64,000 nt of DNA from Thermoleophilaceae bacterium (GTDB lineage Bacteria; Actinomycetota; Thermoleophilia; Solirubrobacterales; Thermoleophilaceae): NCBI GenBank assembly GCA_030446485.1, contig JAUJNF010000011.1, positions 1 to 64,000 on the forward strand, given 5' to 3'. Of this stretch, positions 47,178 to 56,815 are shown piece by piece. Both the position numbers and the translations under genes were made by a program. Below the pieces are notes generated by a model. It worked only from the letters and a program-made list of their open reading frames with translations. It did not search any database and had not been told where the DNA came from. Positions within the stretch are counted from its first letter, which is position 1. The number at the start of each line of letters is the position of its first letter.

Positions 47178-50100
47178 CTACTCCTCTTCGGGCTCGAGGC
47201 CGAGCTTCTCGCGGGCCTCTTCCTCGGCCTCCTCGGCCGCCGCCGGGAGGCCCTTGCGGCGCCAGTCCGCTTCGTCGAGGCCCGAGGCGTTGGGACCCGG
47301 CGGCGGGGGCTCGCTGTCGGGGCCGTGGACCGACTGCCACAGGATCCGGTCCAGTATCCGCTGGGGGGTCCGGTCGGTGTACTCGAGCGGCAGCTGGGCC
47401 GACAGGCGAGCGTTGGCCGCGCGCGGCCCGTTGCGCTCGGTGAGCGACTGCTCGGGCGTGATCGCCTCGTAGGGCTCGCTGTTGTCGCTCGGGTCGGAGT
47501 CGAAGGCGTCGTACATCGGCACGGCGGTGGCGTCGAAGAGGTTGAGCGGCTTCATGCCGATCACGATCTCGAGCGTGCGGATGAACGAGAGGAAGTCGTA
47601 GCGGGTGTGCACGACCGCGCCCCTGCGGGTCCAGGGGCTGATCACGAAGGCCGGGATGCGATGGGCGTCCACGTGGTCGGCGCCGTCCTGCGAGTCGTCC
47701 TCGATGACCATGATCAGCGACTTGCCCCAGATCGGGGAGTTCGAGATCAGCTCCACCACCTCGCCGAGCGCCAGGTCGTTCTCGGCGATCATGGCCTGCG
47801 GCGTGCGCTGGCCGGGTGTCGTGCCGTTGGTGTGGTCGTTCGGGAGCGTGATGTAGTTGAACTTGGGCACGGCGTTGCGCGAGAGCTGGCGCTCGAAGTG
47901 CTGGCGGAAGCAGTCGAAGCGGCTCTCGGTGTTGAGCGGGTTGACTCCCGGCGGACGGCTCGAGTCGTATACGTCCTGGCGGGTGATCACGTTGGTACCG
48001 CCCGACGAGGCGTCGTTCGAGAAGCAGCCGAGCGGGCCGTTCTCCGGGGCGGGGGGTGGCGGCCCGGGGTTGAGCGGCCCGAGGTCCGACTTGACCGCCT
48101 TGGTCACCACCTGGCGCGTGTCCTCGGGGGTACGGTCGATGTCGTTGAGGGGGACGGTGCCGGCGATCGCCTCGCCGTAGTTGAAGTAGGAGATCGGCTT
48201 GCAGCCGGGGAAGTCGGCGGGGCCCTGACACTCGGCGCGGTCGAACAGGAAGCGCTGCGAGGGCCACGTGACCGAGTACACGCCGAAGTCGAAGGGGCGC
48301 TTGCGGTCGGCGTAGTTCTGGTGCCAGTTCTTCACCACGTAGTCCGAGACCGCCGCCGCCGAGGTCCAGAAGTGGCCGTCGATCGAGGCCTCGGAGTTGG
48401 CGTACACGTGGTCGAGAAGGGGGAAGCGCCGGGCCAGCGCGTGGGCGTTCGGCGTGGTCTTGCTGTCGAACAGGTTCAGGTTTGGGTCGCCGTCCCCGCG
48501 CGGATCGTCGCCCAGGATCTGGTCGTAGGTGCGGTTCTCGCGCACGATGTAGAAGACGTGCTCGATCTTGCCGCCGCCCGGCGCGTCCGGCGCCGCGATA
48601 GGCGTGCCCGGCGGCGGCGGCTGGTCGTTAACCGGGCGGATCTGCCGCGAGGCCCTGGGGGGTGAGCTTGCGCACCGCGTCGTCGGTTGGATAGGCCAGC
48701 ACGCCCGAGGCCCCGAACACGTTGCGCGGGAGGTACTTGAAGCGGAACTTGGGATCCTGGCCGGCGGTGGCCGACCCCGCGTCCTCGGCGATCACCGGCT
48801 CTGGGCCTCCCCCCGTCCCGGTCCCGCCGGCGTTCGGCCCGACACCCAGTCCCTTGGCGGCGATCCACACGAGGCTCTTGCGGCCCGGGGTGGCGGCGGC
48901 GAACGTCGGATAGGAGCCGACGGGGATGCGCCCCATCAGCTGGAAGGCCTGGGAGTTCTTCTGGGCGGGCCGCGCCGCGGTCTTCTCCTCCTCGGCCTCC
49001 TCGGCCTCCTCGCCGTAGAACTCGGCGGCCTCCGCCTTCGCGGACTTCGAGAGGTCGACGCCCTTGCGTCCCTCGTGCTGCAGGATGCGGTCGGCCGCCT
49101 GGGCGGCGGGTGCCCTTCTCGACGACGACCTGCGGGCGGTCTGGCGGCAGCGCTGTCGGCGCCCGGTGGTTCGCTGCCGGCCGTTCCGGCAGCCGTTGCG
49201 GCGCTTGGCCTTGCCGCGCGGCTTCCCGTTCGGGCCCCTGCCGGGCCGGTTGGGGCGGTTCGGACGGTTCGGACGGGGCCGCGGCTTCGGTCGCGGCTTC
49301 GGTGCCTGGGCCTTGCGCGCGCAGGCGGGGTCGTCGGTGAGCGCGAACACGGCCACGGCGTCCTCGCCGGAGTTGGCCGAGAGCAGGTTGCACCCGTCCG
49401 AGGTCACGCTGAGCGCCGTGGGGGCGGTGCCGATGCCCTGGGGGCGCTCGACGGACATCGTGCGCTCGACCTCGAGCGTGTTCGTGTTGATCACCGCGAT
49501 GAGGTCCTGGTGCGTCACGGCCACGTAGGCGCGCGGCTGCTTGGGGTCGATCGCGATGCCCTCCGGGTGAGACAGGTTGGGACCGACCTGGATGTCCTTG
49601 ATCTTGCTGGCGCCGGCGAGATCGATCACCGAGACCGTGCCGGTGGCCTCGTTGGAGACCAGCCCGCGCTTGCCATCGGAGGTGATCGCGGCGCCGTAGG
49701 GATAGCGCCCCGTCTGCACGTAGCGCACCTGCTTGGTGGCCGTGTCGATCACCGCCGCGCGATCGCCCAGGTTGAGGGCCGCGAGCAGCGTCCTGCCGTC
49801 GGGGCTGATGGCCAGGTCGCGCGGCCAGTTGCGCTGGTCCCTACCCGGCGGGAACGACTGCACCGGCGGGTTATCCGGCTGGGGCGGCACCGCGATCAGC
49901 TCTCCGCGGGTGGCAGTGCCGGTCTGCGCGTCGAGGCGGAAGGAGTGGATCACGTCGCCCTGCTTGCCGGGCACCGAGGCGTCCTCCTTCTGGTCGTCCA
50001 CCCCCGACTCGGGCACGCCGGACACGTACGCCGTCCGGCCGTCGGGCGCCATGACCATCCCGCCGGTCACCCCCGGCATCGGGATCTGCTGCACCACTCG

Positions 50101-50430
50101 TCCGGTGCGCGCGGCGCGCTCGGCACGGCACGTCTTGCCGGCGGATCCCCTCGGGCAGGTCCCGCGCGGCTCAACCTCGACGATGCGGATGTCGTTGCGC
50201 CCGCGCCCGGCCGAGAGCGTCCACAGGAAGCGGCCGTCGGTGGTCAGCGCGCCGCCTGTCGGCAGGTTCCCGAGCCCCGTGATCTTGCCGACCGGGTCAA
50301 GCTTGCGGCCGCTCGGCTGAATGCGGTTCTCGGGACCGATCCGCCCCTCTTCCTTCGAGTCCTGAGCGATCGCGACGCCGGTGGCCAGCCCGGCGACGGC
50401 GAGTACCAGAACGAGCAGTCGGCGCCTCAC
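47178..50430 (-). CDS. Exported bifunctional YncE-like beta-propeller / alkaline-phosphatase-like protein (frameshift near 48655)
   Basis: GTG 50430 begins a signal peptide (RRRLLVLVLAVAGLATGVA). A YVTN/YncE propeller follows (AISPDGRTLLAALNLGDRAA, RAYVAVTHQDLIAVINTNT). It is interrupted by a basic tract (PRPNRPNRPNRPGRGPNG) around 49130-49290. In a G run near 48655 one base is missing. Restoring it gives LTPQGASRQIRPVNDQPPPP and leads to the phosphoesterase domain (HVFYIVRENRTYDQILGDD, SLIMVIEDDSQDGADHVDAH, PAFVISPWTRRG). This two-domain protein family is known in actinobacteria; its substrate is not. Total length is about 1080 residues. Confidence 0.83.
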
Positions 50431-50545
50431 GGCGGCTATCTAACCACGGGAGCGGTCAGGCGCGCGCCGCTGGTAACCGGATCTACACAAGCCCCCTCCG
50501 CGAGCGGCGGCGCCGTCGCCGGTCTGGCGACCGCCGCCGGCGCGC

Positions 50546-51739
50546 TCACAGCCCGATCTGCTTGACGAGGATCTCCTTCATCACCTCGTCGGTCCCGCCG
50601 CCGATCGGGCCGAGTCGCGCATCGCGGGCCGCGCGCTCGAGGCCCGCATCCTGGCCGTAGCCCGCGAGCCCGCGCAGCTGCAGCGCCATGTCGGCCACCT
50701 CGAAGCAGTCGCGCTGGGTCTTCAGCTTGGCGATCGTGACCTCGCGCACCGCGTCGTGGCCCCCGGCGAACAGCCGCAGGGCGTTGTAGGTCACGGCCCG
50801 GGCCGTCTCCAGGCGAGTGGCCATGTCCGCCACCGCCCGCCGTGCGTCGCGCCCGCCGCCGTTCCCCGACAGTGGCTCGACCGTGTCCTCAAGCAGCCTC
50901 TGCATCGCGCCCACGGCGCCCAGCGCCATCAGCAGGCGCTCCCACTGGAAGTTGGCCATGATCAGGTAGAAGCCGCCGTTCTCCCTCCCGAGCAGGTTCT
51001 CCTCGGGCACGAAGACGTCGTCGAAGGCCAGCTCCCCGGTGTCGGAGGCGTGCCAGCCCATCTTCTTGAGGGCCTTCGACTGGTCGAAGCCCTCCATGCC
51101 CTTCTCGACCACCACGAACGACAGCCCGTGGTGGCCTCCCTCCTGCGTCGTCTTCACCGCACACACCACGAAGTCCGCGCGCACGCCGTTGGTGATGTAG
51201 GTCTTGGAGCCGTTCACCACGTAGCCGCCGTCCACGCGCCGGGCGAAGGTGCGGATGCCGGCCACGTCGGAGCCGGCGCCGGGCTCGGTGATCCCCAGGG
51301 CGGCGATCTTCTCCCCCCGGATGGCCGGCACCAGGAAGCGCTCCTTCTGCTCCTCGGTGCCGAACTTCCACACCGGCGGCGTGGCGATCCCGATGTGGGC
51401 CCCGATGCCGGCCGCCAGCCCACCCGACCCGCAGCGCGACAGCTCCTCGGTGAAGACGGCGTCGTCGAGGAAGTCCCCCGCCTGGCCGCCGTACTCGGAC
51501 GGGTACTTCAGCCCCAGGTAGCCGCGCTCGGCCAACCGCTCGAACACCTCATGCGGGAACCAGCGCGCCTCCTCCCACTCCTCGGCGTGCGGCTGAAGCT
51601 CACGCTCCACGAACTCCCGGACTTCGGCGCGGAGCGCCTCGTGCCTGTCCAAGAACGGAGGGCAGGGCCGGCGAGGCGAAGGCTCGAAGGCTGCCCCGGC
51701 CAACTGCCAACTGCCAACTGCCAACTCAGGCGACGCCAC
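50546..51739 (-). CDS. Acyl-CoA dehydrogenase
   Basis: The flavoenzyme introduces the trans-2 double bond in acyl-CoAs and passes electrons to ETF. Signatures are GYLGLKYPSEYGGQAGDFLD, ALGITEPGAGSDVAGIRTFA and the C-terminal AGYGQDAGLERAARDARLGP / GGTDEVMKEILVKQIGL block. GTG 51739 gives 397 residues, but its first 14 or so are the translation of the heptamer array (locus C), and the family start is nearer residue 28 (FLDRHEALRAEV). A TTG within or after the array may be the true start. It follows the SnoaL gene on the same strand. Confidence 0.88.
   Translation of the reverse strand: MASPELAVGSWQLAGAAFEPSPRRPCPPFLDRHEALRAEVREFVERELQPHAEEWEEARWFPHEVFERLAERGYLGLKYPSEYGGQAGDFLDDAVFTEELSRCGSGGLAAGIGAHIGIATPPVWKFGTEEQKERFLVPAIRGEKIAALGITEPGAGSDVAGIRTFARRVDGGYVVNGSKTYITNGVRADFVVCAVKTTQEGGHHGLSFVVVEKGMEGFDQSKALKKMGWHASDTGELAFDDVFVPEENLLGRENGGFYLIMANFQWERLLMALGAVGAMQRLLEDTVEPLSGNGGGRDARRAVADMATRLETARAVTYNALRLFAGGHDAVREVTIAKLKTQRDCFEVADMALQLRGLAGYGQDAGLERAARDARLGPIGGGTDEVMKEILVKQIGL
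51697..51727 (-). repeat. Heptamer array (locus C)
   Basis: On the minus strand the array reads GTTGGCA GTTGGCA GTTGGCA GTTGGCC, starting about 16 bases after the stop of the SnoaL gene. Only one arm is present; no inverted partner was found in the adjacent 60 bases. It lies inside the nominal N-terminus of the acyl-CoA dehydrogenase frame. Confidence 0.75.
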
Positions 51740-51742
51740 GAA

Positions 51743-52156
51743 TCACAGCACGGTGTGCCCGCGCCCCGCATGATCGAACTCGATCAGGTCCCCGCTGCGG
51801 TTGCGCTTGCCACCGTGGAAGTAGGCCCGCACCTCGGCGATCTTGCCGTCTCGGAACAGGAACCACTCGGAGCCACGGTCGAGGCGGTGCTCTCCCGTCT
51901 CGGGGTCGCGCCAGGTCATCGACCACTCGATGCACGCCTGGTCGCCCTCCTCGATGCCGTTGGCCACCTGCCACTGCCCGGCGAGTGTTTCGACGGCCCA
52001 CTTCGTATGCTCGCCGATCGTCCGCGCCCCGCGATGGGGACTGAGCCGGGTGTAGTAGTGCACCGCGTCGTCGGTGAAGTGCGCGGCCACGAGGTCCGGA
52101 TCGCCCGTGTTGAGGGCGTGGTAGTAGCTGCGGACGTGGTCGAGCCGCTCGCCCAT
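51743..52156 (-). CDS. SnoaL-like / nuclear transport factor 2-like domain protein
   Basis: The 137-residue protein has the alpha+beta cone fold of SnoaL-like proteins: DHVRSYYHALNTGDPDLVAA, HFTDDAVHYYTRLSPHRG, CIEWSMTWRDPETGEHRLDR, EWFLFRDGKIAEVRAYFHGG. Family members are isomerases, hydrolases or binding proteins. ATG 52156 overlaps the tail of the metallo-hydrolase gene (two bases apart), so they are probably one transcript. Confidence 0.82.
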   Translation of the reverse strand: MGERLDHVRSYYHALNTGDPDLVAAHFTDDAVHYYTRLSPHRGARTIGEHTKWAVETLAGQWQVANGIEEGDQACIEWSMTWRDPETGEHRLDRGSEWFLFRDGKIAEVRAYFHGGKRNRSGDLIEFDHAGRGHTVL

Positions 52157-52158
52157 GC

Positions 52159-52944
52159 TCAGGCCACGGCGGCGTGCTCGAGCTGGCGCCGCACGTCGCC
52201 GGTGACCGGATCGGCGTGACCGGCCCACACCTCGCGCGGATCGAGCGCCGCCAGCTTGCCGATGCTCTCCCGCGCCTGCGGCGTGTCCTGGGTGTAGAAG
52301 GGATGGGGCACCCGCGCCTCCCCGAACTTGCCGGTCTGCGGGTCGAGGGTGTAGATCGTGTCGCTCACGAGCGCCAGGCGGTCGGACTCCCGCCACAGGC
52401 CGATCAGCCCGGGAGCGTGGCCCGGGAGGTGCCGGACCTCGAAGCCCGCCACGTCGTCGCCCTCCGAGACGGTGCCCGCAACCTTCACGGGCCCGCCGTC
52501 CCACTTCTTGATCAGCGCCGGCATGGCCTTGCGGGTGAGCGGGCTCTCGAGCTTCTCGTAGTCGACGTAGTCCGGCTCGGTCGGGCTCTCGGCCTCCGCC
52601 ACCTCGTCGGGATGGCAGTAGACGGGCGCCCCCAGCCCCGGCGCGGAGCCGCGGTGGTCGGCGTGGCCGTGCCCGAGCACGATGCGCTTGAGACCGCCCA
52701 TGCGCGCCGTGATGTCGCCGATCCACGGGGTCATCTCCTGCACGCCGGCGTCGAACATCGTCACCCCGCCGTCGTCCTCGAGCAGGTAGACGTTCATCGT
52801 GCGCTTGGGCAGGTGGCCGCGCAGCGCCTGCAGACCAATCGCCCCGGCGTCCGCGCCGCCGCGCAGGCACCAGACCCCGGGGGCGACCGGCTCGAGGGTG
52901 GGCTTGGCCAGCACGCTGGCCGCGCGGTAGGGAAGCTTCGCCAT
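52159..52944 (-). CDS. MBL-fold metallo-hydrolase
   Basis: The 261-residue protein has the HGHADH motif (VLGHGHADHRGSA), then VRHLPGHAPGLIGLWRES, the bridging Asp in LALVSDTIYTLD and the last His in EVWAGHADPVTG. It is a glyoxalase II/lactonase-type metallo-hydrolase of unknown substrate. AGGAGG precedes ATG 52944. With the SnoaL and acyl-CoA dehydrogenase genes it forms a run on the minus strand. Confidence 0.88.
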   Translation of the reverse strand: MAKLPYRAASVLAKPTLEPVAPGVWCLRGGADAGAIGLQALRGHLPKRTMNVYLLEDDGGVTMFDAGVQEMTPWIGDITARMGGLKRIVLGHGHADHRGSAPGLGAPVYCHPDEVAEAESPTEPDYVDYEKLESPLTRKAMPALIKKWDGGPVKVAGTVSEGDDVAGFEVRHLPGHAPGLIGLWRESDRLALVSDTIYTLDPQTGKFGEARVPHPFYTQDTPQARESIGKLAALDPREVWAGHADPVTGDVRRQLEHAAVA

Positions 52945-53009
52945 GCTGCCTCCTAGAGGGTTGGTTCCGAGTCAATCATGCCGCAGGCGCGGGAATGAGG
53001 AGATGACGT

Positions 53010-54215
53010 CTACAGCCCGTAGGAGCGGCCGATGACGTCGAGCATGACCTCGTCGGTGCCCGCCCCGATGCGGTTGAGTCGCATGTCCCGCCACACGCGC
53101 TCGATCCCGTACTCGGTCATGTAGCCGGCGCCGCCGTGGATCTGGATGCACTCGTCGGCCACCTCGACGGCGATCTGCGAGGCGTACAGCTTGGCCATCG
53201 AGATCTCGCGGACCGGGTACTCCCCGTTGTTGAAGCGCCAGGCGGTGGTGTAGACCATCTGGCGCGCGGTCTCGATCTTGGTGGCCATCTCGGCGAACTT
53301 GTGCCGGATCGCCTGGAACTTGCCGATCGAGCGCCCGAACGCCTGGCGCTCCTTGGCGTACTCGAGCGTCATGTCGAAGGCCCCCTTGGGCGCCCGCCAC
53401 GCAGCCCGCCGCGCCGATCAGCCGCTCGCCCTGGAGCTCCCACATGATGTGGTAGAAGCCCTTGCCGACCTGCCCGAGCACCGCGTCGGCCGGCACGCGC
53501 ATGTCGTTGAAGGCCAGCAGCGCCGTGTCGGACGCGTGCATGCCCAGCTTCTTCAACTTGTTCTCGACGATGAAGCCGGGGGTGTCGGTGTCCACCAGGA
53601 ACAGCGTGAAGCCGTCGTAGCCGGCGTCGGGGTCGGTCTTGGTCACGAGCACGATGTAGTCGGCGCGCGTGCCGTTGGTGATGTAGGTCTTCGAGCCGTT
53701 GATCACGTAGTCGTCGCCGTCGCGCACCGCGCGCGGGTCTTGATGCCCGACACGTCGGAGCCGGCGTCGGGCTCGGTGATTCCCAGGCATGAGATCTTCT
53801 CGCCCTTGATCGAGGGCACGAGGTAGCGCTGCTTCTGCTCCTCCGTGCCAAAGAGGTGGATCGGCGGGGTGGCCATGTCGGTGTGCACGGCGATGCCCAT
53901 GGCGGTGCCGCCGGAGTGCGAGTGGGCCATCTCCTCGGAGAGCACGATGTTGGCGTAGTAGTCCCCGCCCTGGCCGCCGTACTCCTCGGGATACGAGAGG
54001 CCGAGGAAGCCGAGCTCGCCCATGCGGGTGAAGACCCAGTCCGGGAAGGTCGTCTCCTCCCACTCCTCGGCGTGCGGCTGCAGCTCGCGCACCACGAAGC
54101 TGCGGATCGACTCCCGCAGCTGATCGTGCTCGTCGGTGAAGATGAAGTGACGCTTCTTGGACTGGAAGTCCGGCTTGATGACGGCGTCGACTGCGGGGCT
54201 CACGGCGCTTGACAT
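53010..54215 (-). CDS. Acyl-CoA dehydrogenase (two frameshifts)
   Basis: ATG 54215 after GGGAGGA starts a second acyl-CoA dehydrogenase. The first 160 residues (FLGLSYPEEYGGQGGDYYAN, CLGITEPDAGSDVSGIKTRA) are followed, after a break near 53735, by GDDYVINGSKTYITNGTRAD in another frame. A second break in a G run near 53395 (one G too many) leads to MTLEYAKERQAFGRSIGKFQ and the conserved end GGAGYMTEYGIERVWRDMRL. Length of about 400 residues is normal once corrected. Both breaks look like sequence errors. Confidence 0.88.
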
Positions 54216-54367
54216 ACGGGTCCTCCCTGGGGCCTCGGCGGTTGCCTACCTCGCGCAACGCTAGCGGAGCTGCGCGCTCAAGTAAACAGTGGCGCTTCCT
54301 ACTTCTCACCCGGCGAGCGGCAAGGCCCGGTCGTCACCCGGGCCGCCGCGGCCCCAGGGCGCCGCGG

Positions 54368-54826
54368 CTACCGACGGCCCACATGCACGACCCAGATGCC
54401 GGCCCTGCGCCCATGAAAGCGCCCGCGTACGTAGCCCGCCCCTATGTTGCGGACGCGCCGTGAGAGCAGCACCGACCGGTGGCTTCCGGAACGCTTCCAA
54501 GAGCGCAGGGTGCGCCGGTAGCGCGCGGGCCGGCCGCGATGGATCTCCAGCACCTCTCCCCTCACCGTGAAGCGGCGGCTCGCACGGATGCCGCGAGCGG
54601 AGTGCCCGAAGCGGCCGGTTCGCATCATCGACCGGGCGTACGCGACGGCCGAGCGGTTCAGGCTCCGCGAGGCGCGCAGCCGCGGGAGCCCCTGGCCGGC
54701 GCGGTAGTCGTTGATGCCGGCGATCATGACCGCGCGCGCGGGCGGTCCGGCCGTCGCGGAGCCGGCGGGAAGCAGCAGTGCCCCGGCGAGGACCGGGCAC
54801 AGGAGCAGCATGCGGACGCGGGACAT
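54368..54826 (-). CDS. Exported CAP-domain (SCP/PR1) protein
   Basis: The 152-residue protein starts with a signal peptide (VRMLLLCPVLAGALLLPAGSATA). The CAP domain follows: INDYRAGQGLPRLRASRSLN, AVAYARSMMRTGRFGHS, GEVLE and the WKRSGSHRSVLLSRRVRNIG block with the His, Glu and Ser positions typical of bacterial SCP proteins. It is very rich in Arg. The function is unknown; such proteins are often cell-wall associated. Confidence 0.8.
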   Translation of the reverse strand: MSRVRMLLLCPVLAGALLLPAGSATAGPPARAVMIAGINDYRAGQGLPRLRASRSLNRSAVAYARSMMRTGRFGHSARGIRASRRFTVRGEVLEIHRGRPARYRRTLRSWKRSGSHRSVLLSRRVRNIGAGYVRGRFHGRRAGIWVVHVGRR

Positions 54827-55140
54827 CGGTACCTCTTTCGAAATTGAGCCGTGCGGTTCGCTGTTGCCGACGGGGTGAGCTGTCGGACTCGGGCCACCTG
54901 CCGCGGCCCTACGACCGCGGTGATGCGGCCGATTCGCCCCAGCCGGAATTCCGGCAATGGGTCCCCCGTGCGCCCGAAGATGCTCCGAGCGCTTAGGCGG
55001 GCCGGACTATACAGCGGTCACAGACGGCCACTCGTTCCGCCGAGCGGACGCGCCGAAGGGACGCGCCGCCGCAGGTTGACGCGCCGCGCCGCCATCCGTC
55101 ACAGTGGCGAGTAGGACTTCCCACTACCCGGAGGCGAGCC
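54827..55140. other. Non-coding region between the CAP gene and enoyl-CoA hydratase
   Basis: No convincing open frame was seen. It contains a short palindrome (CCGCGG ... CCGCGG around 54900-54920) and a TATAGT-like hexamer on the minus strand at 55006-55011. GGAGGCGA at about 55130 serves as the ribosome-binding site of the next gene. Divergent promoters for the two flanking genes are expected here. Confidence 0.5.
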
Positions 55141-55926
55141 CTGTCCTACGAGACCATCCTGTACCACGTGGCGCCGAACGGAGTGGCCACCATCACGCTC
55201 GACCAGCCCGACACGCGCAACGCGCTGTCGAACGAGCTCCTCGGCGAGCTGATCGACGCCTTCACGGGTGCGCGGGCCGACGACGCCGTGCGCTGCGTGG
55301 TGCTGACCTCTTCGCACGAGAAGGTCTTCTCCTCCGGCGGAAACCTGTCGGGCTTCGCCGGGGAGGTGCCGCTCGTGCACAAGCACTTCGGCTCCGAGCG
55401 GTTCGTGCGCCTCTTCAGGCTGATCGGCGAGCTCGGCAAGCCCTCGCTGTGCGCCGCCAACGGGCACGTGCTGGCCGGCGCCCTCGGCATTGCGCTGGCC
55501 TGCGACCTCGTGATCGCGCGGGAGGGAGCCACCTTCGGCACGCCGGAGATCAACGTCGGGCTCTTCCCGTTCATGATCATGGCCCTGATCTACCGCAACG
55601 TGCCGCGCAAGAAGACGAACGAGCTGCTGCTGCTCGGCGAGCGCCTCAGCGCCGGCGAGGCGCTCGCCGCGGGGATCGTGAACCGGGTCGTGTCCGCGGA
55701 GGACTTCGGCGCGGCGGTCGACGACTGGTCGGCCAAGCTCGCTGGCAAGTCGCCGGCCCTGATGCGCCTCGGCAAGGACGCGATCTTCCGCCAGCAGGAC
55801 ATGGCTTTCCACGACGCGCTCGAGTTCCTCCACGCCCAGCTCACAATCGCCCTCTCCACCGAGGACGTGGTCGAGGGCGTGACGGCGTTCTTCGAGAAGC
55901 GGGAGCCGAGGTGGGTCGGGAGATGA
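55141..55926 (+). CDS. Enoyl-CoA hydratase/isomerase family protein (probable CTG start)
   Basis: A crotonase-fold protein. The oxyanion-hole segments are FSSGGNLSGFAGE and ANGHVLAGALGIALACDLVI, followed by FGTPEINVGLFPFMIMALIY. The family usually begins with a sequence like SYETILY-V, and here this is coded from CTG 55141, five bases after GGAGGCGA. The first ATG, GTG or TTG in frame lies further in (GTG 55168) and would delete the first strand. The CTG start gives 261 residues. It is followed by an arginase-like gene after a heptamer array. Confidence 0.88.
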   Translation: MSYETILYHVAPNGVATITLDQPDTRNALSNELLGELIDAFTGARADDAVRCVVLTSSHEKVFSSGGNLSGFAGEVPLVHKHFGSERFVRLFRLIGELGKPSLCAANGHVLAGALGIALACDLVIAREGATFGTPEINVGLFPFMIMALIYRNVPRKKTNELLLLGERLSAGEALAAGIVNRVVSAEDFGAAVDDWSAKLAGKSPALMRLGKDAIFRQQDMAFHDALEFLHAQLTIALSTEDVVEGVTAFFEKREPRWVGR

Positions 55927-55969
55927 GTGGACCGCGGACGGTGCACGGTGGACGGGTTGACAGTTGACG
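55927..55969 (+). repeat. Heptamer array (locus D)
   Basis: Immediately after the stop of the hydratase gene the sequence reads GTGGACC GCGGACG GTGCACG GTGGACG (G) GTTGACA GTTGACG. Both heptamer flavours (GTGGAC and GTTGAC) occur side by side, which ties the 58377 element to loci A, B and C. The array occupies the intergenic space up to six bases before ATG 55976. Confidence 0.75.
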
Positions 55970-55975
55970 GGGTCC

Positions 55976-56815
55976 ATGGGCGTATCTCTCATCTCGCTTT
56001 CCTGCCGTATCTCCGATCGTGCGCTCGGGCCCGTGCGGGGTGTCGAGGCGTTCAGTCCGCTCGTGGCCGAGCGGCTCGGCGAGGTGCCGCGGAAGATCGG
56101 TTCGGCGGTCGAGCCGTTCGAGGCGGGCTGGGCCGATGACCTCGCCGCTGCCCGGGGCTGCCTGCTCGAGGCCGGTGGGCAGGTCGAGGACGCTCTGGCC
56201 GCGGGACGCGTGCCGGTGCTGGTGTCGAGCGACTGTGCCCTGGCGCTCACCACGCTGCCCACGGTCGCGCGACTGCGGCCCGACGCGCGCGTGCTGTGGC
56301 TGGACGCGCACGGGGACTTCAACACCCCGGACACCACGGCCAGCGGCTACCTGGGCGGCATGGCCCTGGCCGGCGCCTGCCGAGCCTGGGAGAGCGGCTT
56401 CGACGGGGAGATGCCGGCCGAGCGAGTGGTGCTGGCCGGCGTGCGAGACCTCGAGGCCGGCGAGCGCGAGGCGCTCGAGCGGAGCGCGGTCACCGTGATC
56501 GGCTCGAGCCTCGAGACGCTCGTGTACGTGAAGAACGCCCTCGACCGCGCCCCGGTGTTCGTGCACCTCGACCTCGACGTGCTCGACCCCCAGGACTTCC
56601 CGGCGTGGATCCCGGCCGAGGGAGGGCTTCGCGGGGAGAAGCTCTACGACCTGCTGGAGGCCGTCTGCGACGAGTGCGAGCTGGTCGGCCTCGAGGTCAC
56701 CGTCACCTGCGGCCCGACGGACCGGCTGGAGATCCAGGCCGCCACCTCCACGGCCCTGCACGCGATGGGTCCCTTGTTCGACGCCGTCAAGAGAGGAGCC
56801 CGTGTCAGCCACTGA
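55976..56815 (+). CDS. Arginase/ureohydrolase-family protein
   Basis: The 279-residue protein has the ureohydrolase fold. Metal-binding motifs are VLWLDAHGDFNTPDTTASGY and FVHLDLDVLDPQDFP; the first motif is SSDCAL, where Cys stands in place of the usual His of GGDH. Such a change is seen in some arginase-family branches of unknown substrate. ATG 55976 is chosen because an upstream TTG lies inside the heptamer array. No Shine-Dalgarno is present. It overlaps the carboxyltransferase gene start by 14 bases. Confidence 0.85.
   Translation: MGVSLISLSCRISDRALGPVRGVEAFSPLVAERLGEVPRKIGSAVEPFEAGWADDLAAARGCLLEAGGQVEDALAAGRVPVLVSSDCALALTTLPTVARLRPDARVLWLDAHGDFNTPDTTASGYLGGMALAGACRAWESGFDGEMPAERVVLAGVRDLEAGEREALERSAVTVIGSSLETLVYVKNALDRAPVFVHLDLDVLDPQDFPAWIPAEGGLRGEKLYDLLEAVCDECELVGLEVTVTCGPTDRLEIQAATSTALHAMGPLFDAVKRGARVSH

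Noticed and set aside
47118-48665. 515-residue open frame antisense to the phosphatase domain
   Set aside because: Shadow frame; the minus-strand protein shows the phosphoesterase motifs.
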